This document shows positions 46,117-57,925 of a stretch of DNA of 64,000 nucleotides, piece by piece. This DNA comes from Echria macrotheca (taxonomy: Eukaryota > Ascomycota > Sordariomycetes > Sordariales > Schizotheciaceae), in the NCBI GenBank assembly GCA_030411725.1, contig MU839827.1, positions 1,860,001 to 1,924,000 on the forward strand, read 5' to 3'. A program made the position numbers and the translations under genes. Within the stretch, counting starts at the first letter, position 1. Each line of letters opens with the position of its first letter. The notes beneath the pieces are model-generated. The model worked only from the letters and a program-made list of their open reading frames with translations. It ran no database searches and was not told the origin of the DNA.

Positions 46117-49100
46117 CTAGACCTTGAATGACTTCCGACCTTCCACCAAGCCCTCTGAGGTCTTCGTAATCGCCGCCCATGGCGGAGAATACTGAAGAGC
46201 CTCGTCCAGGGCTGGGATGGTCCCTCGCACGTTGGCGTCGCTCCATGCACATATGAGAGTACCATCAAGCCCTGAGTCTCTCGCTCTGAGCTCCCCGTAA
46301 CCAAGCTCGTGCCCACTTGCTGTCGGCCCTGAGGCCGCCGGTGTTTGCAGTGCATCGTCTATGTCATCCTTCCATTCAATGTTGACAACCCATTTCTGGT
46401 CCCACGTTCTGTGCCAGAGTTTGATATTGTCCACCCCAAGCTCGGGGTACCGCCCAAAACGGTCATCCCAGCTCGTTCCACCCTCGACGCTGAAGCTGGA
46501 CACCGGCCTCTTGAACTGCAAAAAGCAGGCCTTCGTGTTCTTCCCGCTGATCTCCAACTTCGCGCTGTTGCCGTCACCACGTGTGATGTTGATGGACGCG
46601 AGGCTGGAAAACTCTTTCTCTGGAGGCACTCCATCTGGTAAATCTGTACTCAGCCGGGGCGCAACTGCCGATCCATCGTAACAGCAGGTTTGTAGCCCTG
46701 ACCGAATACCAGTACTGCAATTCACCTCTTTTCCGGCCGCTGACGGGATCGCGGCGACAATAGGACGAATGTACTCCTCGATTCCCGTATAGCACACTTT
46801 GTTGTCCCCTGTGTCAAGATCGATCCGTTGGATAAAGTAGGCCTTGTATCGGTTTTGCTCCGAGAAGGGAAAGGCGACGAGATTGTAGATCAATGTCGCG
46901 GTCAGGACTGTTAGGAGAAAAACGGGGATGTGATGGGTGACCCGATGGATAAAAGGTGTAAGAGGGCTGAATATGAAGATGGTAGAAGCGGCGATTACGA
47001 GGAACGGCAACAGAGTTGGGCTACCATCCGGGCCTGTCTGGTGTGTCGCATCTGTAAGCATGAGCCCAATCTGCGCAAACAAGATGATGGTCATTGGTCC
47101 GAGCAGTAGAAATTGAAAGAACCAAGCCCATGATGGAAGCTTTCCCGACCACGCTTGTTCGTATTCGTACGGCTCCCCATCTTCCTTGTAGCTGCGAACC
47201 GTGGAACCCAAAGCGGAGATAGATCGCCGATAAGTTGTCGCAAAGGTCGTCCGGACTCCGTCCCCGGTGGCATCGCCACCAACAAGCGGTGTCCTTTCGT
47301 CAGGCGCTACTTCTTCCGCCGCCTCGTCGTCCTCCTGATTTGTGGCAGCCGCAGTCGCTGAGCCGGACGAAGAGGCAAGAGAACCCCGAGTAGCTGGAGC
47401 CTTGAGAGACTCCTGGTGAGGTACAGCTGGGGTGTCTGAAGCTCCATCAGTTCCATGTGGAAGAGCGCGAAACAGATCCCTGGCTTCATGGTCTTCATGG
47501 ACTTGCTGACCCCAGACAGCTCTCTTGGGTAAAGCGAAATGCTCAAGGAGCGAAACAAGAGTGGCTAGGAAGGTGGCAGATTGCAGGAAAACAAATGGAT
47601 ATCCTGCGCCGAGATTGTAGCGATCCTCGGTGACCGTGATGAAAACGAGCGCTATCCAGCTCAGAAGGAACAGCCAAATCGTGGCATATCCGCGATGCAG
47701 AGCGCTTGGCCGTGTGAAATCCGCCCCTCGCATGATCGTCCAACAGCTAAAGTAGAAAAGAGACACCATCATTGCCCATCTGAGCTATCGTCAGCAACAC
47801 AGCTTCAACAGCGCACCGGAGCCATAGACTTACACTGAATACTGGCTACTGTAGACGACCAACGGGTTGATCTTGTTAAGCAGATAGGCGGAACCAATTG
47901 TCAACGCCCCTGCAACCACCAGAGCGAAGGGGAATCGGAAACACCCTTTCCATCCGCCAACCGACACGGGTTCATCCTCAGGTAGATCATAACTCCTGAC
48001 TTTGGACGTGAAGAAGTAGAATTTGTCGAGCCTTTGGAGGATGTATCCGACGAGGATTAGGACCAGGGGAGTGGCAATCAGCAGCGAAAGCGACCATGCG
48101 AACATGGCCCGCAAGCCAAAGACAACAAAACCCTTTCCGAAAAGATCAAACCAGACACCGTTGCTTGGACTGCCATTTGCCACTTTTCCTGGTGAGTAAA
48201 CCGCGCGGGGGCCCACGAAAGTGTCGCCAGTATCGCCAGATAGCCTCGTCATGGTGTGGATGGCGGCGGAGAGCATGTGTGCTAGGCTCTCTTTAGAGCT
48301 GTGTTTCGCGTCGTCCTGGTTCGTGTGATATCTGGCGCGGGGTTTGAAGAATGCGACATCGAGACCGCGTTGCCCGTAGATGTCGTGGAGGACGGAGTAG
48401 TCGGTGCCACTTTTGATGAAGCCCATGCGAAACCCATCGGAACCCAGCACACTGCCGAAGGGGTCGGGAGTCCCGCGGTATGCAGCAGTCACTTCTCGGT
48501 CTGTCGATCGGAAGAGGAGAGCCCGACCGCCGGCACCGGCGCCCTCGAGATTCAGGAACGTGTGGACGTATGGCAGCAGTGGACTCTGTCCGAAGGCACG
48601 GGCGCCGTAAAGATAATCTTCCTCGCCGTTGTTCAGCATCACCACGATGCCCCGGTCTGGTTGGTTATCTGGGTGGGAGAAATGCTGGAGAACTTGTAAA
48701 CAAGAGGCCACTCCCATTCCGTCGTCCGTAGCGCCGAAACCAGTGGAAACTCTGCGCCAAGTCAGCAGCCATGCAAGAATACCAGTCAGCAGAATGGCCT
48801 CACGAGTCGTAGTGCGCGTTGACGAGTGTCAGGCCCTTTTCGTTTCGTCTCGCATCACGGACATCGGCGTGCCAGAAGCGGCCACTGTCGTCCTGCTTGC
48901 CCCGGATATACACAATGATATTCGTGCCTTCAAAGTAGGCGCCTGTTCCAATACGGGCCACCTTGTCCCCAGAAGCGCCCCCGATGCCTTGGCCCATCAG
49001 AAATGTGCAGTTTGAGGTGAGATCGTTGAACACCGTCACGGCATGTTCCCCATCGCCTCCAGCATCATGGCTTCCCGGTTGTCAGTCCGGATTATGGTCC

Positions 49101-49412
49101 TCAGAAAAAAACCGGGGTCACTCACGCTTCGGTGCCCCAGGACACGCCATTGTCGGTCAGGATAGACTCGACCCGCTGGAGGAGATAGTTGCGGACCTCC
49201 TCGTTGGCACGGCTGTTGTAGGGATGGTAAGCCTTGGTGAGGGCAGTCAGGTCGAGCCAGGCCTCGGTCAGGTTGACGCTGCTGGACGAGAGATTATGCG
49301 GTACAGCGGGGGTCTTCTCGTTGATGACAATGAGGGGAATCAGCAGGGCCAAGTAAACGAGCGTCGTCCAAAAGGTGACGGGGCCCCGCCGGAATGAGAT
49401 GGGATTCAACAT
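46117..49412 (-). CDS. pff1: Vacuolar membrane protease, M28 family (Pff1)
   Basis: Five exons minus one: four exons 49412-49126, 49070-48804, 48751-47834 and 47779-46117, about 1,044 residues. The introns are 55, 52, 54 bp. The start (MLNPISFRRGPVTFW) is the Met directly before the first membrane segment (about 13-32). The M28 zinc-peptidase domain shows the expected ligands in NAHYDS, ATDDGMG, the catalytic EE of NNGEEDYL, and the later FKSGTDY and YHTNQDD elements. It is followed by a large multi-spanning region (about 385-700) and a lumenal C-terminal domain. Fungal Pff1 sits in the vacuolar membrane as a probable aminopeptidase; its natural substrates are not well defined. Length and architecture match the family. 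Confidence 0.93.
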
Positions 49413-50061
49413 AGTCGGCAGCTTCCGACGCGTCCAAAATGCACACCAAGAGGACGTCAAAATGAGCCTGGCTCAACTGGCCACGGGCTACCTGGGAGGC
49501 ACTGGGCGCGGCCTCGGATTTGACAATCAAAAAAGACTGAGCGACCGGATCATGACCGACCGGGGTCTCATAAGAAGGCCTGCTGGACAGGAAGAAGGCA
49601 GTTCCGAGCTCTTCTCCACCTGGTGGAAGGTGAACTTTGGCGCGCCGAGGCGATGGGGTAGCGGAGGCCCAAGCTCCTCTTCACTGCACTGCACTGCAGC
49701 AGCGGTGATGTCACCCGAGCGAGTCTCCGCTGCAAATCGCAAAAGGCCCAGGGCGGGGTGCAGAGACACCTGACTCCTCCCGAGACAGTCATCACTCGCT
49801 TTTTCACAGCGTACACGTGTACAAACAGTCTATTAGCTAATGACTCGTTACAATTCCATTGTGAAAGCCAGACACAGGCGTCTACTAGTGATACAGAGAG
49901 AGGTTAGTGCGAAAGCCTCCGGCGAGGCTTCATCTAGACTCAGTTGTAGGCCCTAGCATGACGCGCTATTACAGTAAAGGTGAGAACAAGTTCAATCATG
50001 CACGCGCTGTCGGTCAGTAGTGATTTCTACCCATTGTCGTCCCCGTTATCTCCATCATCTC
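49413..50061. other. Spacer between pff1 and BBP genes
   Basis: 649 bp containing the pff1 promoter and the BBP 3' end. A short CACTG tandem occurs near 49684-49698. No coding sequence is recognised. Confidence 0.55.
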
Positions 50062-52180
50062 TTACGCTCCCGGAGGCGGGGGAGGGGGAACATCCATGGG
50101 CGGAGGCGGCGGTGCCTCTCCCGAAGGCGGGGGAGGAGGAGGAACAGCGTTGGCGTACTGCTGTATGAGCGCATTCAGACCACCCGGTAGGCCAGGTGGC
50201 GCTCCAGGAGGCGGCGGAGGGAGGCCAGGCGGCGGGCCGCTCATGCCAGGAGGAGCCCCGTAAGCACCCCCGTAGCCCGCGTAGCCCGGATACGCTGGTG
50301 GTGCCGCCGCAGCAGCTTGATGCCAGGGAGCAGCAGCTCCCGGGACGGAAGCAGCACCGCCATATGAGTTCCCACCACCGTAATAAGTATCGGCGCCCTC
50401 ACGGCTATCGCCTCCACGGTGTCCTCGATCACGGTCGCCGCGATCACGAGCCCAAGGCGCCGGACCGCCCCCGTTGCCGCCTTCACCATCGCGGTCATTG
50501 TTCCGGGAGCGCCATGGTGCCGGGCCGCCAGTCGGACCACGCTGCCACGGCCGAGCGTCACCTCCACCTCCGCCACCGTTGTAAGAGCCGGGTCCTGCTT
50601 CGATGCGGGCAGGTGCTGCGCCGGTACCACCAAGTTCCTGCATGAGTTGCTGCGAGCTGTTAGTCTACATTCACTGAACGACAGGCGTGGGTGTCACATA
50701 CCTCATACTCCCGGTCAACAGCGTTGTCACTGCCTCCGATTCGGCCAGCAGGCTTCGCACCCATCGGGCCATCATTACGCCAGCTGGCGCCTCTCTGTCT
50801 GTCTGGACAGTCGCGAGCCATGTGTCCCGCATTGCCGCAGACTCGGCAGATGATGTTGGCAGTGTAGTTCTGTTTCTCTGGGCAGTCGTACTTTCTGTGG
50901 CCGATCTGACCGCAGTTCTGGCAAGCTTGGTTTTCGTCATCACGAAGGGTTCCGTTTAGCGCCGCGAGCTCGCGAAGCTGGTTACGCTTAAGCTCGTTCT
51001 GACCCTCGGGAATAGACGCAGCCTATTGAAATGGTGAGATTTTTTTGCCTGGGATGTGTTCTGAAAGGATGACTTACTGTCTCAATAACATTGTGAATCA
51101 GCTTCTTCGCCTTGTTCACCTTCTCCTCAGTGTCGGCCATGATCAGACAATGCAGATCTTCTTCCTGGTTGCTGGAGTGTGCGGCGTCAGACCGTCCTTT
51201 GCCTTCTTTGACGGAGCCCTTTCCACGGATGGCAATCTTTGCGCCAGATTCGGACTCCATCTTCTTCAGGGTATTGCCACGGGGTCCGATGAGTAAGCCA
51301 ACTTAAAGACAGAAAAGCTGAGTGTTAGTAGTCTGGTTACAATACGAGAGAGAAGAGAGTTAGAATTCCACAGGATCAGTCCGCAGGGCACAGCATCGCG
51401 CAGAGATGCAGGACTGACGCCTGGCAAAGTTCCAAGGGGTGGGAGGGGGTTAGGAATGGTTAGAGGGTTAGCAATCATACTGAAGTTAATCTCTGGGTAA
51501 TCGTTGACCGGCACATAGACCTTCTCCTGGGTCTTGGTAGGCCGCCGGTAGTCCTGAGGCGGGTGGTAGTTAGGAATAGTCTTCATGGCTTTTTCGATCA
51601 GCTTGTGACGCTCATCCTCCAGGCGCTTGCGGTATCGATATTCTCGGGTATTGACACGGCGTCCATGATTATCGTATTGGGGAGGAGGCGAAGGCGACCT
51701 AAAGTCACGGGGTGAGCACAGGGGCGGATCCAAGGGAAGGAAGACATACCTGTCGCCGTCGGCGGGGACCACATCGTCGATTTTGAGCTTCTGTGTGATT
51801 TCCTCGATACGGAGATGCAGGGTGTAGGCTTCGAGCTGCTCGCTGGTCATGTTGGCGACAATCGCGGTAGGTAAACCCATCAGGCCGGCGGCCTTGTTCT
51901 CCGTCGCATCACCCCATCGGTTTCGCTTCTTGCGGCGCCGGGGACCATCGTGATCGGCTCCTGCAGAGGGAATAGTTAGCAGAGAATAACCGACGGGGGA
52001 TGGCAGAGACATACTCTCGGGACTGCGGCCGCGTTTCATGTCGCGGTCGCCGTTCGAATAAGCTCCGGGCGACGAAACGGCACTTCGCTCTTCATCACCG
52101 GCGTCGCTACCGCCGAAGCGGCGCATCTTGCCCAACGGGATGTTGTTGGAACCCGTGATTCCTTGGTTGCGCCACGACAT
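50062..52180 (-). CDS. bbp: Branchpoint-bridging protein BBP/SF1
   Basis: Six exons: 52180-52015, 51960-51750, 51698-51481, 51301-51078, 51022-50702 and 50649-50062, about 575 residues. The introns are 54, 51, 179, 55 and 52 bp. The N-terminal part carries the U2AF-binding ligand region (RRRKKRNRWGD, Trp being key) and the helix-hairpin segment (MTSEQLEAYTLHLRIEEITQ). The KH-QUA2 domain (about 180-275) includes IGLLIGPRGNTLKKME and reads the branch-site sequence. Two CCHC zinc knuckles follow at 307-320 and 332-345 (CQNCGQIGHRKYDC, CRVCGNAGHMARDC). The tail is Gly- and Pro-rich. BBP recognises the intron branch point in the commitment complex before U2 snRNP. The gene itself has a relatively long third intron split inside the KH domain. 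Confidence 0.96.
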
Positions 52181-52920
52181 TTTGGAGTCTTCACGCGCGT
52201 GCGGGTTGGGAGAAACGATGTTGTTGGAAGATGAAGCAGGCAGAGTCAGTGATGGCAATTTTTGGGAGCCGGTGCCTGTCAAAGACCAGATCAGGCAAAG
52301 CCGCAACGAGTCCCGAATCACGTGTCAGAAACAGTGGGGATGGCGCTGTGGCAAGGTGGGGACACGACGACAGATTTCAACCCTAACCCTTGAATTGAAA
52401 TCTCCCAAGGTTCGTTCGGTGGGGCTGAAACGAGCTCTTTCCCAACCCGCTGCAACACCATCCTCCTTCTTTCCCGGGCGACCGAGATGGAGCGAAGTGG
52501 GAATAAAAAACGCGGTATCTGAATAGTGTACGGAGACACTGTGAGTCCAAAGTTACTGGGTTGAAGCTGCCGCCAATCAAGCTTTCACCTCGAGCCACGT
52601 TGGCGACGGCTTCGATCTTGGCATCGCGGAAACGGGCTTGGCGAACGCAACTTCGACGGCCCCGGTCCAGAAACGGGCAACTTCGAGGAGTTGAGGATCC
52701 TGGGAGGATCTCCAGGACGTCTACATCGCCGGCATGACGTCCTCTTAGCCTCGGCCGACCATCGGCAATGTGAGCCCGACACTCGCCAGCGGCATCATCT
52801 CCGAGAATCCATGCGACGCCATGCTGTCTTGAGCAGATGCACCTGGCGTCGTGCGTCGACGGCCGTCCGTGATGGGCTACGACACACGCTGAACTGCGCA
52901 TGCGCTAGTTCCTACCAACA

Positions 52921-52926
52921 CACGTG
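52921..52926. promoter_or_regulatory. Candidate NUC-1/Pho4 binding site
   Basis: Palindromic CACGTG 201 bp upstream of the alkaline phosphatase ATG. In Neurospora, the phosphate-starvation activator NUC-1, like yeast Pho4, binds CACGTG. The position upstream of a TATA box fits an activator site. Only one copy is present in this upstream region, and the hexamer alone is not specific proof. Confidence 0.5.
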
Positions 52927-53053
52927 CTCGAGATGTTGTGCCGGAAGCGCGATTTCGTCTCCGCCAGCCTGGGGCTTGGGTTCGGGGTGCCTGCGGTGTG
53001 TAACCATGCATTGTTGCAACCTCTGGATGTGCAGTTCGGCTGCTGTATGAAAT

Positions 53054-53061
53054 CTATATAA
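53054..53061 (+). promoter_or_regulatory. TATA box of the alkaline phosphatase gene
   Basis: CTATATAAGG, about 70 bp before the ATG at 53127, implying a short leader of roughly 35-45 nt. TATA-containing promoters are typical of strongly regulated fungal genes. Confidence 0.6.
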
Positions 53062-53126
53062 GGCTGTGTCCGCCTGGTTCTGGTCCCGCGTAGCTGTGTC
53101 TCGGTAGCCTTCTCCCATCCGGCAAA

Positions 53127-55383
53127 ATGGTGTCCACGCTTGGTCTTGTTGCGGCCTGTCTGGCAGCGTCGCTGTCAACCGTCTCGGGCCAGACATTCCA
53201 GCGGCTGGGAACTTGCCCTACCCTTGGCTGTATCCTCCCGCCAGACCAGCAGGACTTCCTCCCCGGACAGCAGTTCGATATTCGGTTCGAGGTCCATGCC
53301 CCAAAGAACGGCTCCGAGGCTTTCAATAACGGGGTCCCAGACGACAAGTTCACAGCCACCATCGCGAAGGAAGGGGCCCAACCGAAGAGCCTCGCCGACT
53401 TCTTCAAGGTCTCGGACCCTGCCCTGGAGAAATGGACCTTCTCGTGGTACGAGGACCTGTTCGCACAAGACGCCAAGACGCCATCTATAGTCAATGTGGC
53501 TTCCAAGATCTATCGTCGTGTTGCTCTGTATGAGCCTGGCACTTATACGGTGACTTTAAACTACTACTCTGGAAAGACCACGACGGCGACATGGACTGTA
53601 CGGCCTCTCGCTACTAAGAAGAAGGCCAAGAACGTCATCTTCTTCATTGGTATGGTTACCCAGAATGCTTTCATTCTGCCCCTGGCTGACACGGGATTGT
53701 ATAGGTGATGGCATGACTACCAACATGATCACAGCCGCCCGCTTGCTTGCTCACAAGATGGTCAACGGGAGATACCAGAGCTTGCTCCAGCTTGACAAAT
53801 TCCCAGTTATTGGGCACCAGATGGTATGGGACTGCGGTTTCAGTAGCCCGTGGATTATGCTGACGGACAAGTAGTCGCATTCTATCGACAGTTTCATTAC
53901 TGATAGCGCGAACAGTGCTTCGGCGCTGTATTCTGGCCATAAGAGCACAGTCAACGCAATGGGGTAAGCTTTCACTTGCAGTCTATCCGAACTAGCTTTG
54001 ACTTGAGCCCAGCGTATATGCCGATTCTTCGCCCGACCTCTACGATGACCCAAAGGTGGAGACCATTGTTGAGCTCCTCTCGCGCATTTGGGTGAGTAAC
54101 CCAAACGCTCGTCTGGTTGGCATGCTAATCTAGTTAGGGCTCTGCTTGGGGCGCCGTTTCGACGGCATTCATCGCTGACGCTACCCCGATTGCCCTCACC
54201 GCGCATACCCGCTCGCGGTACCAGTATGGGCCACTCATTGACCAGGCACTTAATGGTCTGACAAACTACACCTGGACCCAACATGGTGGGCCTGACGTGT
54301 ACTTTGGCGGCGGTGCTGAGCAGTTTCTCCCCGGTTCCGGTTCATACAAGGGCAAAGACTACTTCGCCGAGTTCGCCAAGAAGGGGTACAGCGTCAGTTT
54401 GAACAAAACGGCCCTCGCGGCCGCTTCTAACAGCGAAAGGGCTCTGGGCATATTCTGCAAGAGCAACCTCCCCGTCTGGCTGGACCGCAACATCTTCCCC
54501 GAGAACCTGGCCAAGCTGACCAATGATCCATCTGGCAAGAACGCTTCAGCGGCAGACCTGCCGGGTCTGAAGGAGATGACTCTGAAGGCCATCGATGTAC
54601 TGAACACCAGGGGCGGAAAGAAGGGCTTTTTCCTCATGTCTGAGGCCGCGTCGATCGACAAGCAGATGCATACCCTCGACTATGACCGAGCACTTGGTGA
54701 TCTCCTGGAGCTTGACGACACGGTTCGCGCCACTGTTGAGAAGCTCAAGAGTCTTGGCATCCTGGATGAGACTCTCATTGTTGTCTCTGCTGACCACGGC
54801 CACGGCTTCGGTGCGTTGAATTTCTTTTGCTTGAATTCTGGGGTTAGAGAGCTAACTAGCTTCAGATGTCTTTGGCAGCGCCGATACCAAATACATGGCT
54901 GCACAGGAAGATGATCGCAAGAAGCGTCAAGCCGTGGGTGTTTACCAGATGTCGGGTCTCTCCCAGTACACGGTCGCGCAGCCGGGCATCAGCTACAACA
55001 CCGGACCCAACTTCCCCTTGAACTGGGACCCGAGATACGTGCTAGCCGGCGGAATGGGCGCTAACCCTGATCACCGGGAAGCCTACTGTGTCGAGAAGAC
55101 GGGTCCACGGACGCCTGCTGCGACCATTGCCGGCCGTGGCTCCAGTGACTTCTATGTCAACGCCAAGGACAAGCCCAAGGGCTTCGTCGTCAACGGCACC
55201 TTGCCGGTAGACGAAGCACAAGGTGTGCACTCGCTAACCGATGTCCCCGTTTTTGCCATGGGACCTTGCCAAGAGATCTTTGGCGGCACCTACAACAACA
55301 TTGACGTTTTCTACAAGATCGCGACCTGTCTGGGTCTGGGTCATGGCACTAACAAGACGGACTGTGGAAAGGGCGGCTGGTGA
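53127..55383 (+). CDS. Secreted alkaline phosphatase
   Basis: Six exons: 53127-53649, 53705-53823, 53875-53963, 54013-54091, 54138-54810 and 54866-55383, 666 residues. The introns are 46-55 bp. The N terminus MVSTLGLVAACLAASLSTVSG is a signal peptide. After a 150-residue N-terminal module comes the alkaline phosphatase domain: metal-binding Asp of FIGDGMTTN, nucleophilic Ser in TDSANSASALYSG, and the late zinc site SADHGHGF, which spans an intron. Its size and extra N-terminal module suggest the repressible alkaline phosphatase type (Neurospora pho-2-like) that scavenges phosphate monoesters; this specific orthology is inference. The C terminus (CGKGGW) has no obvious membrane anchor. The promoter carries CACGTG and TATA motifs. 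Confidence 0.9.
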
Positions 55384-55852
55384 TGAAATGGGGCCAATGA
55401 TGCAGATATCCGATGTGATTTATCCGCGAACAGGTAAATAATGAGGTAATGTCTTCAAATAGTAATCGATGAAATTTTCAAATGAATCGTTGCTGTGCAC
55501 TTGGGGAGAGGAGTTGGGTTGAGAAGGCACTTAGATAGCGGATAGGGGGAGCAACCGAGGGCCCCACCTAACATTTTTGATCTGATGAAGCCGCGAGCGA
55601 TCCCCCACCAAGCACCACCAACGCGTCCAAAGCATCCCCCAAGCGCGTTGGAAAGAAGAGTCCATGGACGTCACTTCTTGGGCCACGCACCACAATTTTG
55701 ACCCTACTCTTCCCCTTTGGCCTGGCTAGCCACTATTGCAGTTTATTCGTATTTGAATCACCATTTCTAGAACACGAATCCCACCCGATTGCGTTCCTTC
55801 GCAGCACCCGAGCATCATCAGCCCAGCTCCCAGAGCTACCTAGCTTGCGACC
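55384..55852. other. Spacer upstream of cdc16, nothing recognised
   Basis: 469 bp containing the phosphatase 3' end and the cdc16 promoter. No motif is convincing. Confidence 0.5.
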
Positions 55853-57841
55853 ATGGTCTCTTCGCAGCCGAATATGGAAAAATTCCTCCGCGACTGGCGT
55901 CAGGATGCGCTTAACAAGGCACAGTATGATTCTGCCATCTTCGTCGGCGACAAGCTGCTGGCCATGACAAGTTTGCCTCCCACCCACCCCTCGCCCCCCC
56001 GCGCGCGATGAGCCTGTCCTGACCAAGCTTCGATAGACGACGATACCGACGCCTTTTGGCTGGCCCAGGTCCACTTCGCTGCCGGAAATTATACTCGAGC
56101 CAATGCGCTGCTGGCGAAACAGAATCTGATCGACTCGAATCCGTCTTGCCGCTATCTGGCCGCCCACTGTCTCGTAAAACAGGGCCTCTTCGCCGACGCA
56201 CTTGTTCTTCTCGGCGAGCGCACGCCAACCCACCTCTTTACCAGCAATGTCAAGCGGAAAACGGGTCGCGGTAATCCCCGCGCCGGCCATGGGAGGCCTG
56301 GCTCGAAGGAACACAGCGAGGATGCAACCGACGAGGAGGTGTCGAACCGAAAATACGAGGCATCCATGTGCTATCTGCGCGGGCTTTGCTATGCCAAGCA
56401 GAATGCCTTTGATAGAGCGAAGGAGGCATACAAGGATGCGCTGCGTATCGATGTCCAGTGTTACGAAGCTTTCAGCCAGCTGGTCAAAAACTCGCTCATG
56501 TCTCCGGACGAGGAAGACCAGTTTATGATGTCGCTTGATTTCGGGTCCATAAGAGCTGTTGGGGACGATCCCGAGATGGAGGACGAGCCTGGGGACTATG
56601 TACACATGTTGTACCAGACTCAACTCTCCAAGTATCGCAACCCCCGCGCATTCAACACGGCCATCGAATCTCTCACGACACACTACGGTCTCGAGCGAAA
56701 CGCCGACATCCTGCTCGCACAAGCCGATCTGCTCTATACCCAGTGTCGCTTCAAAGATGCGCTGGCCATCACGGATTCCATCCTCGAGGACGACAAGCAC
56801 AACTTTGCCGTCTATCCCATCCACCTCGCCTGTCTGTACGAACTCAAGAAGAACAATGTGCTCTTCCTTATTGCTCACGAGCTCGCGGATTCGCACCCGG
56901 ACGAACCTTGTACGTGGCTGGCGATTGGGATATACTATTTGGCCACGGGAAAGATTGCGGACGCCCGTCGCTACTTTAGCAAAGCAAGCATGATGGATGC
57001 CAACTTCGGCCCGGCCTGGATCGGGTTCGCCCACACATTCGCGGCCGAGGGCGAACACGATCAAGCCGTGACGGCGTATTCGACAGCAGCGAGGCTATTT
57101 ACCGGCACACACTTGCCCCAGGTCTTTTTGGGCATGCAAAACCACGCGATGAACAACATGACGGCCGCCGAGGAGTTTCTCAAGACGGCCTATTCCCTCT
57201 GCAAGACGGACCCACTCCTGCTTAATGAGATGGGAATCGTGCTCTACCACCAGGATCGACTTAAGGATGCGGCCAAAATGTTTACATCAGCGCTGCGCAT
57301 TGCTGACGAGATGGAGAGTGATCCGCACGCATGGCTGGGTGCTCGCACAAACCTTGGACACGCTTACCGGCGATTACGGTTACACGATGAAGCGCTCGAG
57401 GAATTTGACCAAGTGTTGCGAGACGGCGGCAAAGACGCGGCTGTGTTCTGCGCCAAGGGTCTGATCTATTTAGACAAGGGTCTTCCGGATGAGGCTGTCA
57501 AAGTTCTTCATGAGGCGCTGGCGATACACCCTCAAGACCCGATCGCGACAGAGTTACTTAACAAGGCGCTCGAGGAATCAGCGACCGGAGAGCTTGGGTT
57601 GTTACCGGTCAACGGTGACGACGGGCTGGATGAGGAGTTTGACCGGTTCGAGGCCGAACTGGAAGAGAGGAAGGCGACGGCGAAGATGAAGCTCCGAACG
57701 AGAGCGTCACGAGATAAAGGAAAGTCGGTCGTAGGCGGAGGAGGGAGCGGGTTAGGACCCACTGGAAAGCGGATCAAGGGCGGCTTCGTGATGGAGGAGG
57801 GTGAGGGGCGTGAAAGCCTCATGGAGATAAGTGACGAATAG
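55853..57841 (+). CDS. cdc16: APC/C TPR subunit Cdc16 (Apc6/Cut9)
   Basis: Two exons: 55853-55970 and 56037-57841, about 640 residues; the 66-bp intron has a weak GTTTGC donor, CTGAC-type branch and GATAG acceptor. Removing it joins KLLAMT to NDDTDAFWLAQVHF in frame. The protein is a superhelix of TPR motifs, e.g. YLRGLCYAKQNAFDRAKEAYKDAL, PCTWLAIGIYYLATGKIADA and ARTNLGHAYRRLRLHDEALEEF. It forms part of the anaphase-promoting complex scaffold that ubiquitinates securin and cyclins. The C-terminal 80 residues are charged and Gly-rich. The gene is tail to tail with the dipeptidase gene, the stop codons being 84 bp apart. Confidence 0.92.
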
Positions 57842-57925
57842 TCGTTTGCGTATATGCACACTGCCCAGAGGTTTTGGATTCTCGCATGGTATTATGTATA
57901 TCCAGATGAGCCCGATAAGACGGGT

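Larger units (their letters stand above)
52181..53126. promoter_or_regulatory. Divergent region, BBP and alkaline phosphatase genes
   Basis: 946 bp separate the two ATGs. The part next to the phosphatase holds a CACGTG hexamer and a TATA box, listed separately. Two overlapping telomere-like CCCTAA units occur near 52380 (AACCCTAACCCT). No coding sequence is recognised. Confidence 0.6.

Noticed and set aside
55733..57064. 443-codon minus-strand open frame across cdc16
   Set aside because: It overlaps a clear TPR protein in the other strand and shows no family motif of its own.
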